Assembly (NCBI GenBank): GCA_021234535.1
Contig: SFZH01000008.1
Location: 25,622,455 to 25,686,454 of the forward strand
DNA: 64,000 nucleotides
Source: Stichopus chloronotus
Taxonomy: Eukaryota > Echinodermata > Holothuroidea > Aspidochirotida > Stichopodidae
Reading direction: 5' to 3'
Part shown: piece after piece, positions 12,301 to 22,259 of the stretch
How the letters are laid out: each line of letters starts with the position of its first letter
How positions within the stretch are numbered: position 1 is the stretch's first letter
Translations under genes and position numbers: made by a program
Notes under the pieces: generated by a model
Told to the model about the DNA's origin: nothing
The model's database searches: none
What the model saw: only the letters and a program-made list of their open reading frames with translations

Positions 12301-15300
12301 GATCGACAGTGCGTGTTTTGTCATCTGCTGTCTTATACAAGGCAATTGTAGTACTTTGTCCATTGAGCATGGACATTGCCGACATGTTGTGAATCATTAT
12401 ACTGTACCTTTCCTTGGGGTTTGTTTTCAATGAAAATGCGACACAAATTTTCCTTTTCAAATTTTCTCTTTCGCCTTTTCCATCAAAATCTGGCGTTGTA
12501 ATGAAACCATGAAAAAACGACCTACTAGTTCCCCCGAGAGTGCAGTCCAGTGTGCCCCCCAACCTTGTAACTGCATTGTGGGAACCAGAAAGTCAAAGGA
12601 CTGGGATTCCTTGCCAATATCTCCTGTTTTCCCCAAACACTTAAGCACTTAAACAAAAGTGACTATGGAAGAAGGGAAACCACCATAGCAAAAGAAAGCA
12701 GAACACAAGAATGTAAACCACGAATGTGGGTCACTATGAAAATTGTGCGAATGATATATCTTTTATTGAACCAGAGGTACAGTAGTAAAGTTGACAGAAA
12801 GCTCCTCACACCAAAGTGTCCTTTAAAGTCTGAAAAGGCAACCTGGAAAATATTTTCCTGCTTGAGGGTAGTTCTCTCGTGGGAAAAGGTGACTAAAACA
12901 AAGTACTTTGCTAATCTTGACAAGGAGTTGCTAGCAAGTAAATGATAAACCTAAAAAGCTATGTTAAGTGATATTAAATGAATGTTTTAGAGGGTTGAAA
13001 AAAAAAACAGGGCTTTTAAAGCTTGTTGGAGAAAATGAGACCAAATTCGATTTAGCAAAATTATCTGCCATTAAACATCTACTTCTTGGCAAGGAGCAAG
13101 GGGGGGGGGGGGAGGGGCAGATGGGAATGATCCATCATATTACAGTTCAGTGATGACAAGATGTGACACTTGACTCCCCCAAAATATTATGCAATTGTTA
13201 AAGTGATTGTGTGCATAGGCAAAAAGTAAAAACATTGAAATTTCATCTCCAAAAGTGGTAAGGCTTTTAATTACACCATTCAAACAATCTGGGAAAATGA
13301 ATAAGTTTCAGTTGGTTAATTTTGCCATATGATTTCAAATTCTTCTAACATAACGACAAAAAGTGTAGAATACGATAATGTAGTGGTTGACAGTTTTCGT
13401 TCAAATCATCGGTGTACTTCTTTGAGCAAGTCAGTGGGAAGTATACTAATTCAGTTACAACTCAGGATCACTGCAGCCGCGGACAAGGTTGTGTTCAGTT
13501 CATAGGTTATTTGTAAATACAGTGTTTCCTTTCACCAATACTGCAATTCCCGATACCTACCAACGAGCCACGACTTGAGTAGTATGTTTTTGATACAACT
13601 AGTGAGACCTGTACTGTTGCAAATTCATTATGTAGGCCGTAACAGTAAGAACAGTTAATTTTCAAATATGATTTCTGTTTTTTACTGTATTTATGCCAAT
13701 CATGTTGCTTTTCGAAGTAGTTACTGTCAGTTTCCTTCATTGAAAGACGTAGTCCGTTCATGTACAACCTGGCCTGTACATTTAAAAATAAAGAAAAAGT
13801 TCGATCAAACATAATCTTATCTTTTTGGTTTTCAGTACACATGCAATCACTTTAAACAAGTAGGTCCACAACTGTTGGCTTTTGCTATAAATACATATCT
13901 GTCAGATAGTCTGATTTTGACATTTGACTAAATATGAAAACATGATTGTCCTAGTTTCCCATAGGTTATTCAAGTAACAGAGATCATCTACTCATCAACT
14001 ACTACCAATTTTGAGGGATTGAAGTGCTAGTTACACTGATTCAGTTTTTGAGAGATCTTGTTTTCATACTTTAACCTCTGGTGACCATGGATGACCTTTA
14101 GCCTCCATGAAAATGATAGATGTCATCTACCTGCAATAGACTAACAAAACAAAACACTCGAAGTTCAAGCACCTTTCCCTCCTTGAGATACTGTGTTTAC
14201 ATGGTTTTAGAACTATGCCCTCTATTAACAGCACATGACCATTGACCTCCATAAAAAATGACAGATGTTATCTACGTAAGTGCTACCAACAGTAACACTT
14301 TTAAGTTCCAGCAACATTCCATTACTGAGATATGTCCCTTTGACTGGTTTTCATACTTTAAGTTCTGGTGACCTCAAATGACCTTGGACCCCCATGAAAA
14401 ACAAAAGGAATGATCTACTCTCCATGGACTATCAATGCACCATCTTTGAAGTTCAAGCCTCTTTCCCTTCTTGAGATACTGTGTTTACAAGGTTTTCAAA
14501 CTGTCCTCTGCTGACCTCACATGACCTTTGACCCCCATTCAAAGTGCCAGACATCATTTACTCATCACGTGCTACCAGTGATTTGAGATTGAAGTTCCAA
14601 GAACATTCCATTGCTGATATCCCTTAATAGGTTTTCTTTTTCATATCTGGTGACCTCAAATGACCTTTGACCTCCATGAAAAACGATAGGGATCGTCTAG
14701 CTGCTAACAATGAACTACCAACATACCGACTTTGAAGTTTGAACACCTTTCCCTTCTTGAGATATCGTGTTTACAAGCCAGGGCATCACATACACACACA
14801 TACAAATGCCATCACCATCGCATAGATTTCTTGCCTGCCTTCGGCAAGGAATAAGAAATCAATGCTGGATTGTGTATTAATTAAAGGATAATATGCATAT
14901 GTAATCAGGGGTTGATTGGGCACAGCAGGAGTGCACTGCTTGCACAACACCCCCCCACCCCCCCCCCCCTCGATGGTGCATTATCCTCCTCTTAATTCAT
15001 GGTCCAGCATTGATTAACCTTTCATTAATCTTTAATCCTTGCACTTCTATAGGTATTTATTAGTTTGGCAAAGGGGGTGTAACAATAGGTAGAATTTTGG
15101 ATGTGTCAGCATAGCTTTCTTTCTCTGATTCTCCCTCAATTTGGTAACATCTTTCAAACTTATAAATATCCCTACAGATGAACCTACTGATGGCTTCATA
15201 GCTGACAGTGGACCGTCAGTCAGCTGGTCCGTGTTCATGTTTGTTTTGGTTCTCTTGTTGACCAGTGTAGGCATCAATGTTGCCTTCCTAATATGCAAGT

Positions 15301-18300
15301 ACAGACAGAGGTATGTATGTGTAGTCATAAATTCTTTTGAATTTTATTGAATGGAAAAGTGACGTTGTTATAAATGCACAGACCTGACATGAGGATTTAT
15401 CACCTTGTGATGATGCACATGTCATGTGTTCTTGACTTCATACTACTTTAATTGCATAATATATATTACTGTCCAGTACCTACAGTATATTACCACTCAA
15501 GAATTATTAACTCAATCTTATACCATTTCTGGTTATGTTACATGTGCACTATATATGTAGGTGCTTTAGACGCAGCAACCATCTTTATATGATTCAGTCA
15601 TGTTTGTGATAGATTTAACACCAGAACATAATGACAGCAGAGTCAACAGTTTATCATCCCTGATAAATATCTAGTCAATTGGTAAAAGACACCAACACTT
15701 GTTTCTTTAGCTCTAACAGGTTGGTTTGAATGAGTATCGTATGTACACATTTCATGAGTAAATGTCAAATAACGCCATGCGTGTCAACCCTGGGAGAGAG
15801 AATGTAGTAACCGTCCATAAGAAGGTAAGGAAGCTGTCAGAAATTTTATAGACTCGACCAGCAAACATTCGCAAAATGTTGAAAAGCATATAATATAGAG
15901 GAATAACTACAACCAGAGACTCATCTTTAGAACTTTCTTTTGAACTTTTGTCCAGTTATACTGACATACAGGAGTTTCATTTCATACTATGATACCATTC
16001 TTCTGTTGTACAATTCTAAAGCCCGCAAAAGCTATTAGTTTCACAATTATTACCCAACATATACTAAAAATAACGTTTCACCAATAGATCCTCCGATCAC
16101 CATTCACCGCATGTAATATGTGGTCACATTGTTATGGTTACCTTAACAAAGAATGACAAAGCATTCTTGTGACAATGATCTTCTAGGAATGACGGGAATT
16201 AGTCAAATGACAGTCATGATCAGGGGAAGGTTTTTGTTGTTCTTGAACCAGATGGTGTGCAGTCTTTAAATTTGTACAGTATTTTTTCTTTTTTTCTTGC
16301 ATTCTTTCATGCGTCCCTTTCATCTATTGCACTTTACAAATGCCTTGTAAGCAATCTGCCCAGGCTGCAGTAGAAACTTTCCAGTATACCCACCCCAGCG
16401 AAAGTTTTTTTTTTATGGATCCGTTATGAAACAAATTTTCTGGACTAGTATATCATCTTCTATGGCGTATATTTTACATATTTAGAAATTTGTAAGTGAC
16501 CTTCACTCCTTGAAATGTTACATATGACTATTGTAGTTATTTTGACAGAAAATGTATCAGTCCTGGCTGGTTTTGTTAATTGCCTAGTGTAGCTACATAG
16601 GCATCAATAAACTGACAAGCTTGCAGGTTGACAGTTGGCAATTAAAGAGTTTGAACCAGATTTAAAATTTGGACTACTAGGCCTATCTGCAGTTTCAAGC
16701 CTGGTCGGGTACTTGGATACCCCAAAACAGAACGTCTATTAGCTAGGCTTTGAGTTTGTTGTGAAGGTATAGGATAAAGACATTTTACCTTGCCCGTTGT
16801 ATTTTGTGTGTCTTACATATCACCATGACAGTGAAGTGTTAGTTAGGCATACATCATGCTGAATTTCGTTCAATGTGCAACGCTATGATTTGGTTTCAAT
16901 ATTGTTTCATTTGTGTATAATTGTTACTGTAATTCTGAGTTCGATCACATCATATGAGTTGGCAATTCTACACAAAGTAAACAGCAAAAGAGTCTCTAGG
17001 TTAATCTGTCTTGTTTTATGAAACCTAAAAACAAAAACAAAAAAAACCTACAAGGACATTTTAAGTTTATTGCCACATGTAGGTTAATGAGTCTTTGTAT
17101 GAGTGTGAGTCGCAATTCTAGAGCCATCATCAGTCATTAACCCTCGCACCAGTGCCCTAAATCAGTATTGTATAATTCTTTGAAAAGAATGAAATTTCAT
17201 CTATTGTATTATTTTCCATCAGATCTAACCCTGACGGATTTGTCAGCAGAGGGATTGAGAGGACGATAGACTACTGCCGAAACTGCCTTAGGTGATGTTC
17301 TGCTAAGTTAAAATGGTAATGTCCACAGTCTTCTGTCTTCTGTTAGTCTGATGGTGTTGAAGTGCATATTCACCTTAAGTACAGGAGGATCCTTGTAAAG
17401 TATCTACACTGACGTCATTCGGTTTGCCAGGTTCAGAGTTTATCCTTCGACTATATACTACGTTGAATTGATCCTGCCAGTTATACCAGCGATACTGAAA
17501 GTATACTTTTGAAGTGCATATAGCTATTATGTCTCTTTTGAAGCACTCTTGTTTTGTAGTAGAGAGGGAAAAATGGCAGCCTCCTCTGTCAGCATGATTG
17601 AAAATGAAATTGCAAAAATTCAGGGAAAGATAGATTTCGTAAGTCATTTCAGAGAGGAGAGAGAGAGTTCAAGAATATTATTATGCCTAAGTCACATTTG
17701 CCTCAGTGATCGTGGGGCCTAAAATATACGTACGATGATTAACAATAGCACGGCCACTGCACCATTTCACCACCCTACAGCATGGGTATGAAATGCTTTG
17801 AGCTCTGGGCCACACCCTAGGGCAAACCCTGGGGACACACCCTAGGGCAAACCCTGGGGACACACCCTAAGGCAAACCCTGGGGACACACCCTAGGACAA
17901 ACCCTGGGAACACACTCTAGGGCAAACCCTGGGGCCACTGCAGGTTCTCTGCAGTTGTTGCAGGTATCTCTGGATTGGGGGGGGGGGGGGGGAGGGTGAA
18001 TGCTGTGTCCTAGCTGTGGAGCAAATGTGTAAGACAAATTTGTAGAGCAATGTGTAGAGCCAGTAAACATCTACAGTCTCTTCTGTGAGGTCACAATTAA
18101 ACTTCAGGATTTGTGTCCCTTTAATACAAAAGAAGATTAAGCCTTTTTAGGTAGTATCTAGGTTTGCTCCTGGACAAGACCGCTAGCCCTCCACTTGTAA
18201 TTTTCACTATTTTTCCTAACTCCCTCAAAGTAGCAATTTGAGTAGTATTCATGATGAATTGTTCCCTGATCTATGCCTCTCCTTTTCCAGATCCTCTCAA

Positions 18301-18390
18301 TATATCCAGTCCTGTTAATTTCATGATGAATTGTTCCCTGATCTATGCCTCTCCTTTTCTAGGTCATCTCAGTATATCCAGTCCTGTTAA
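290..18390 (+). CDS. Gene C: TNF-receptor-like type I membrane protein, 5' end outside window
   Basis: Spliced gene, read as exons 290-386, 2547-2622, 3649-3768, 15178-15310, 17223-17291 and 18291-18318 (or 18363-18390). The joined frame stays open for about 173 residues to a TAA. The order is a TNFR-type cysteine-rich module (CC-x-C-x11-C-x2-C-x5-C, then a closing DNVCGD), a Thr/Ser/Pro-rich stalk, a transmembrane helix around VFMFVLVLLLTSVG, a basic stop-transfer KYRQR and a tail of about 30 residues with no death domain. In the TNFR family this layout is a ligand-binding plasma-membrane receptor; the ligand here is unknown. The signal peptide and first cysteine exon must lie left of the window. 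It is paralogous to genes A and B on the other strand. Exon phases match A at every shared junction, which is the main support. The least certain points are the donor at 2622 and the absence of further tail exons between 17291 and 18291. Confidence 0.72.
2547..2622 (+). CDS. Gene C exon: end of TNFR cysteine-rich module
   Basis: The acceptor cttcttcacag is strong. Phase 0 in reads LISAGNRTHDNVCGDKLEP and onward, matching gene A's VIFDGNFKYDRVCGD and gene B's VLFPGNYIYDRICGD. The final VCGD/ICGD cysteine closes the module, as in many TNFR repeats. The donor is less certain. Ending at 2622 (A|gtactc) gives the phase 1 needed to join 3649, whereas the nearby gttaagt at 2619 would put the next exon in a frame with a stop. 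Confidence 0.72.
3649..3768 (+). CDS. Gene C exon: Thr/Ser/Pro-rich stalk
   Basis: Acceptor tttctgcag and donor GGG|gtaagt are both good. Length is 120 bases and phase is 1-1, like the stalk exons of A and B. The 40 residues are rich in Thr, Ser, Pro and Gln and end in a Cys-Thr-Cys-Pro-Pro-Arg stretch. The composition suggests an O-glycosylated, extended juxtamembrane stalk. It is not acidic, unlike the A and B stalks, so the stalk has been replaced or has diverged completely. Confidence 0.78.
4446..4794. mobile_element. 349-bp element with terminal inverted repeats (MITE-like)
   Basis: The ends are imperfect inverted repeats of about 28 bases: left AAGGAGGATAGGCAGTAGTG and onward; the right end read backwards is AAGGAGGATAGGCCGCTATG and onward, both continuing into ACATACAT. 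It lies in gene C's large intron. The open frame inside (4508-4777, - strand) shows no transposase motif, so it is non-autonomous if it is a transposon. The flanking target duplication is not clear. Confidence 0.6.
5778..5897. repeat. 60-bp tandem duplication in gene C intron
   Basis: Two adjacent copies starting tttaactt(t/c)ctttatta and ending ttagaag, with small differences. Confidence 0.8.
9230..9900 (-). repeat. Minisatellite units with nuclear-receptor half-sites, antisense
   Basis: Degenerate tandem units of roughly 100-145 bases reading, on +, as 'catttgaggtcaa', 'agaaccctattgtttt' and 'gatatctcaagaag'. This is the reverse complement of the units at 36.0, 55.7 and 57.6 kb. An intact AGGTCA-A-AGGTCA-TTTG-AGGTCA block is at 9837-9859. 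One end near 9280-9350 carries the tgtgtgtgt and tgattattgtaacc sequence found at the end of the other arrays. Similar decayed units occur at 1000-2000. Confidence 0.7.
9903..10151. mobile_element. 249-bp TTAA-flanked inverted-repeat element, copy 1
   Basis: Flanked by TTAA on both sides (9899-9902 and 10152-10155). Ends are inverted repeats AGGCTGTAATGCATCACCC and, at the right read backwards, AGGCTGTATTGCATCACCC. There is no coding sequence. The same 249-bp element is at 48225-48473 in the opposite orientation. TTAA duplication is typical of piggyBac-type transposition, so this is a likely non-autonomous relative. Confidence 0.82.
13202..13851. mobile_element. 650-bp TTAA-flanked element, copy 1
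   Basis: TTAA at 13198-13201 and 13852-13855. Terminal inverted repeats are AGTGATTGTGTGCAT at the left and, reading the right end backwards, AGTGATTGCATGTGT. The 111-residue - strand open frame inside is not intact in the second copy (19075-19740), so it is not evidence of a gene. It lies in gene C's intron. Confidence 0.82.
14050..14870 (+). repeat. Minisatellite units with nuclear-receptor half-sites and terminal hairpin
   Basis: About five tandem units, each with 'ggtgacctcaaatgacctt', 'gatctactc' and 'cttgagatactgtgtttaca'. A perfect TGACCT-CAAA-TGACCT-T-TGACCT lies at 14651-14673. The array ends with an acacacac tract and an imperfect hairpin, gatttcttgcc...ggcaaggaataagaaatc, at 14826-14861. 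Confidence 0.75.
14949..14970. repeat. Poly-C tract in gene C intron
   Basis: Nearly pure C run. Similar G or C homopolymers occur at 13100-13112 (G), 17978-17991 (G), 48967-48980 (C) and 59408-59420 (C). These are likely sites of length polymorphism or sequencing error. Confidence 0.85.
15178..15310 (+). CDS. Gene C exon: transmembrane segment
   Basis: The acceptor is atccctacag and the donor is AGAG|gtatgt. Phase is 1 in, 2 out. It encodes a short acidic linker (DEPTDGFIADSGPSVSW), then a hydrophobic helix of about 22 residues (VFMFVLVLLLTSVGINVAFL) and the basic stop-transfer CKYRQR, so the C-terminus is cytoplasmic. The entry phase is the same as in the transmembrane exons of genes A and B. 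Joined to the stalk exon, the split codon is G|AT (Asp). Confidence 0.85.
16660..17060. repeat. Dispersed repeat, copy in gene C intron
   Basis: Homologous over about 200 bases or more to 60480-60850, and more weakly to 50450-50900. A shared landmark is 'catatgagttg...ctacacaaagt...aaaagagt'. It lies in opposite orientation relative to the host gene in C and B, so it is not a conserved receptor exon. Confidence 0.55.
17223..17291 (+). CDS. Gene C exon: cytoplasmic tail
   Basis: The acceptor is ttttccatcag and the donor is CTTAG|gtgatg. Length is 69 bases and phase is 2-2. Joined in frame it reads RSNPDGFVSRGIERTIDY then CRNCLR. It has no death domain and no clear TRAF-binding core. The CRNC pair recalls the juxtamembrane cysteines of gene B (CRDC), but alignment is not secure. 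The donor is only fair; the exon is accepted because the frame is open and both flanking phases fit. Confidence 0.62.
17811..17935. repeat. 25-bp minisatellite, five units
   Basis: Five tandem 25-base units of the form cacaccctagggcaaaccct plus gggga, with a few substitutions. It lies between the last two coding exons of gene C. Confidence 0.92.
18291..18318 (+). CDS. Gene C terminal coding exon, copy 1
   Basis: Acceptor ctccttttccag followed, in phase 2, by a short frame RSSQYIQSC and TAA. A second copy of acceptor and coding sequence follows 72 bases later and encodes the same nine residues. The identical peptide and stop in both copies, with only synonymous differences, is the reason for calling such a short exon. 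Confidence 0.6.
18363..18390 (+). CDS. Gene C terminal coding exon, copy 2 (alternative)
   Basis: The acceptor is ctccttttctag. The phase 2 frame again reads RSSQYIQSC then TAA. Coding differences from copy 1 are AGA/AGG, TCC/TCA and CAA/CAG, all synonymous. Either copy could be spliced to exon 17223-17291 and would yield the same protein but different 3' UTR starts. Confidence 0.55.
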
Positions 18391-19074
18391 TTAAGAACCT
18401 GTGAGTGATCATGCATGTATGTTGAAAATGTCACAGTCAGTCCTGTACATTTTTAACTTACTCAATCAGGGATTTAGTACTGGGTGATCAGGAATTTGGC
18501 TTCCCTGACATTAATGTGATCAAGGTTTTGATCACTCCATCAGGCCGGAGATCAATCAGATCGTGATCATTGGAGTACATTCCATGCAGAATTTGATCTT
18601 ATTAATAGTTGATGAGCTCATTATATGATCATGAGCTTATGTCATATTTAATGTAAACTCACAGATGGAATCAGCCAGCTGCCTGCAATGATATGTATGA
18701 TGCTTCAAATAGATACCATTTTTTTTTAAACTTGCTTGACAAAGCCACTGCTTGAAATTGTGATAGTTCTTCTTTTTTTCCCCCTTCCTGGCTATGTATG
18801 ATTATGATTTTTTTCCCCTTTCTTTGCAGCTCAATATGAAAATTAACAAGATAGCGGATTTTATTACATCGGAACCACCCACTGGTGAAGGATCGGAAGA
18901 TATTTTATGGATATATTTGTGTATGCTTTCTTACAGCTCATGTCTTTCACACTGTTGTTCTCTGTTTGCAGTGGAGTTACTGAATTGTAAATGTTGCAGA
19001 AGCACTGTGATGGTGGCATATAATATGCTGTGAACAATCAAAGCTGACATCATTTGCAAGATGGCAAAGCTTAA

Positions 19075-19740
19075 AGTGATTGCGTGTGTACTGAAAAACC
19101 AAAAAGATAAGATTATGTTTGATCTTAGCTTTTTCTTTATTTTTAAATGTACATGCAAGGTTGTACATGAACAGACTATGTCTTTCAATGAAAGAAAATG
19201 ACAGTACTACTTCGAAAAGCAACGGGATTGGCATAAAAACAGTAAAAAACAGAAATCATATTTGAAAATTAACGGTTCTTGCTATAACCGCCTACATAAT
19301 GAATATGCAACAGTACAGGTCTCACTAGTCTATCAAAAACATACTACTCCTCAAGTCGTCGTTCCTTAGTAGGTATCGGGAATTGCAGTATGTGGTGAAA
19401 GGAAACACTGTATTTACAAATAACCTGCGAACTGAACACAACCTTGCTCGCGGTATGAGTGATCCTGAGTTGGTAACTGAATATTCAATACTAGTATACT
19501 TCCCGTGGGCTTGCTCGAAGAAGTACACCGTTGATTTGAATGAAAACTGTCAACCACTACATTATCGTATTCTACACATTTTGTCTTTATGTTAGAAGAA
19601 TTTGAAATCATATGGCAAAACTAACCAACTGAAACCTATTTATTTTCTCAGATTGTCTGAATGGTGTAATTAAAAGCCTTACCAAAATTTTGGAGGTGAA
19701 ATTTCAATGTTTTTACTTTTTGCCTATGCACGCAATCACT
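19075..19740. mobile_element. TTAA-flanked element, copy 2 (inverted relative to copy 1)
   Basis: TTAA at 19071-19074 and 19741-19744. It is the reverse complement of 13202-13851 with scattered substitutions and small indels, with the same AGTGATTG ends. Probably in or near the 3' UTR of gene C. No open frame is conserved with copy 1. Confidence 0.82.
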
Positions 19741-20024
19741 TTAATCCATGGCATTCATAATTTGTCTATATATGTGCCATAAACAGGAAATGCATCCTAC
19801 ACAATGCCTGGTTCATGGATCCTTCACTGACATTCTTTGCCAAAGTAATTCTCAAGGACATGAACTGGTGGCGGAGAGCATGCATGTAAGAGCATTGACA
19901 TATTTATAAACATGCTTGCAATGTAAATCAGCTTGATTCTTTGCATGACAAAACTGGTGACCTGCAGTACTACTGGGATGGTGGACTGGAGCATCGGCAG
20001 TTGCGATGATCACGATCTGTGTAG

Positions 20025-20127
20025 GTGATGATGATGATGATGGCAAAAATGATGGTGATGATGATGGTGTTGATGATAATAATAATGATGATGGTGGTGA
20101 TGATGATGGTGATGGAGATGGTTGATA
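20025..20127. repeat. GAT/GGT trinucleotide microsatellite
   Basis: Long run of gatgatgat units interrupted by ggt, aat and gag triplets. Confidence 0.9.
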
Positions 20128-21342
20128 ATTATTGGTGTGAATCATGATATGACAGCTGAGCTGAAAACTCACCACTTTAATTGCTCAAATCAAATTGGAA
20201 GATGCAGTGTAAAAGTTCTTGCATCACTTCGCATTAGCTCTTTACAATCACAATGATGGTTTCCTCCTGCTGCTAAAAATAAATTGATGACATAGTTTGA
20301 AAAGAGTTGTACACTTAAAAAACAATAAAAGAGCAAATCAAAACAAAAATATTTGTGACAATTAAAGAATATTTTTGTGTTGATTTTCAATTTTGATTTG
20401 GTTTCTTAAGCTTATACTCCTACACAAGTTGTTTTGCCTCTTCAGACGTTTGATAACTGTTAAATAGTTGTAATCAGGTTTTTATTAAACGACAAAGATA
20501 ATCAAGCATTATGGAAACAGCTGCAGCACACACTTCACTTCACATGATACAAATGAGGATGTCAGTTGACTCCTTGCGGAATTTTGGCTAGTAACATTAT
20601 TATTGCATAAGACAAAAAAAAAAAAAAGCTGGAAGGCAAACAACACTTCCATTACATGTACATGTAGGATACGTATGTGATAGATCCATTCGTTTAACTT
20701 TATGCATGTGCAATGTTAATAAGATGATGAAATATGCTTGTGTAATATGTTCTTCCGGCTTGGACTTTTTTCAATAGTAGTTTAAAAATGGTGTAGAAAT
20801 GCTATTTTTTTTTTTTAGTATCCCCTTTAAGGGTCTGCACATATACACTGTATATTTGTTGAAATGGTGAACCTTCTGGGTCACCCTAAATGAAAAAAAA
20901 AAAATGCTTGTTTTATCATATTTATTTTGGACATATTGCTTCCATCCATTTATCAATGTCCTTGAATTCTAGACATGCAATGGACAGGGTGCTTTAATGA
21001 AAATATGTAAGTCACCCCATGCAGCTCCCACCCAACTGCAATGCAACAAAACTCCTCACAACTGACCATAGGGTTCCACGTCTGTGCAGCACACTTCAAA
21101 ATTTGCTTGTGACCAGACTCACCTCCAAGTTATTAGCAGTTTTATGGAAATTGAGCTTACCAAACATGTTTGATGTTCATCACAAAGCTTTAAGCCATTG
21201 CCCCTGAAATATACTCTCAGGGTTTCCTTCTCCTTTAAAACTTGTGAGTGAATTGCAAGGAGTTTGTTTCCACTTCAGTTGGGTCAGGGCAGTGTGTGGT
21301 AGCCTTTACTGATGATATTTATGAATGTTTTATTGGAGTTGC

Positions 21343-21348
21343 AATAAA
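21343..21348 (+). terminator. Candidate polyadenylation signal of gene C
   Basis: AATAAA followed within 30 bases by a GT-rich stretch (ggtgtgaaagttgttgt), the usual downstream element. It is about 3 kb after the stop codon. An earlier AATAAA at 20324-20329 is an alternative. If 21343 is used, genes C and A end only about 0.9 kb apart. Confidence 0.3.
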
Positions 21349-22259
21349 CACTCCCGGTGTGAAAGTTGTTGTAATATTATGCCATATTTTACACAATTAG
21401 TAATTAGTGATTGTATATTTTGAGTCAATGATCATGTCTGGCTGATGAACAAATATTTGAACTGGAACTATATTTTGTGTGTATGTTTGTGAGTGTGGAG
21501 ACTGAAACGGATGGTGGAATGGCAAAGTGTTTCAGTGGGTTGAGTGAGCTTCATAAGAACGTATTAAATTTCTTCCAGAATATGGTTTGATGACATACAA
21601 CCTTTCTTTTCACTTAGAAAGAAAAATTGTTAATCTATTTAGACAGCCACATTAGCTGCTCTGCAAGGTCTCATGTGAAGTGATATGCCTGCTGTAAAAA
21701 CAGCTTGTCCCTTACAACAAATAAAGTGGCATGCACATACCACAGTTTTGATTTGGTGTGCATTGATGAAAATTAGACAATCATGTGTATTTTCTTATCT
21801 TGATGGTGTTTGCATTGGTCTGAAATTATGTCACTCCATCCTTCAGTATACAGATTGCTCATTGAAGACACAACTCACTGTTATGTTGTACAATCATCAA
21901 GTTAGCTCTACCCGGCTCTCTGTAAGAGTCACGGTTCATATTGTGGTTTACCTATGACAACCAAGTTTCACCTGTCACTGTCAACATCACCTCTCATAAC
22001 TGAGCCGCACGTTTAAGACCGACCTTCGCTTCTTTCACTGAGCATCAACAAATGAGGTGACCTCATTTGTTAAGCTTCATATTTTACTCCGAACTTCACT
22101 TCTGACCCAGTTTCACCTCTGACCTTGACCTCTTATGGTCCACCTTTGACACTGAGCATCACCAGCCTCTTACATTAAGGTTCACGTTTCACTTCATCTT
22201 CTCATCGAGAAAGTAAAAAAAAAAGTTGTTAAAAAGTTGAGAAGAAACAGGACAAGCTA

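Larger units (their letters stand above)
3769..15177 (+). other. Large intron of gene C (11.4 kb)
   Basis: Phase 1 intron between the stalk and transmembrane exons. I found no convincing exon inside it. It contains a 349-bp TIR element (4446-4794), a tandem duplication (5778-5897), antisense-oriented receptor-site minisatellite units (about 9230-9900), a 249-bp TTAA element (9903-10151), a 650-bp TTAA element (13202-13851) and sense-oriented minisatellite units (14050-14870). The antisense open frame of 122 residues at 3961-4329 has no recognisable domain and is probably chance. Confidence 0.65.
18249..18392 (+). repeat. 72-bp tandem duplication carrying acceptor and terminal exon
   Basis: Two adjacent copies of about 72 bases, each running from 'catgatgaattgttccctga' through a polypyrimidine tract, an AG acceptor and the short terminal coding sequence. 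Divergence is low, so the duplication looks recent. Confidence 0.85.
18391..22259. other. Region between the converging 3' ends of genes C and A
   Basis: Holds the presumed 3' UTR of gene C, the second TTAA element, GAT microsatellites and two candidate + strand polyadenylation signals. From about 21960 the sequence is homologous to about 49790 onward, the downstream edge of the A/B duplication. An AG-bounded open stretch at 18831-18880 does not fit the phase of gene C and is not called. Confidence 0.5.

Noticed and set aside
13507..13842. 111-residue - strand open frame
   Set aside because: Lies wholly inside a TTAA-flanked element. The second copy (19075-19740) has different stops, so it is not a conserved gene.
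18831..18881. Possible extra exon LNMKINKIADFITSEPP after a good acceptor
   Set aside because: Entry in phase 2 gives an immediate stop; only phase 0 is open, which no upstream donor supplies, and it lies after the stop codon of gene C.
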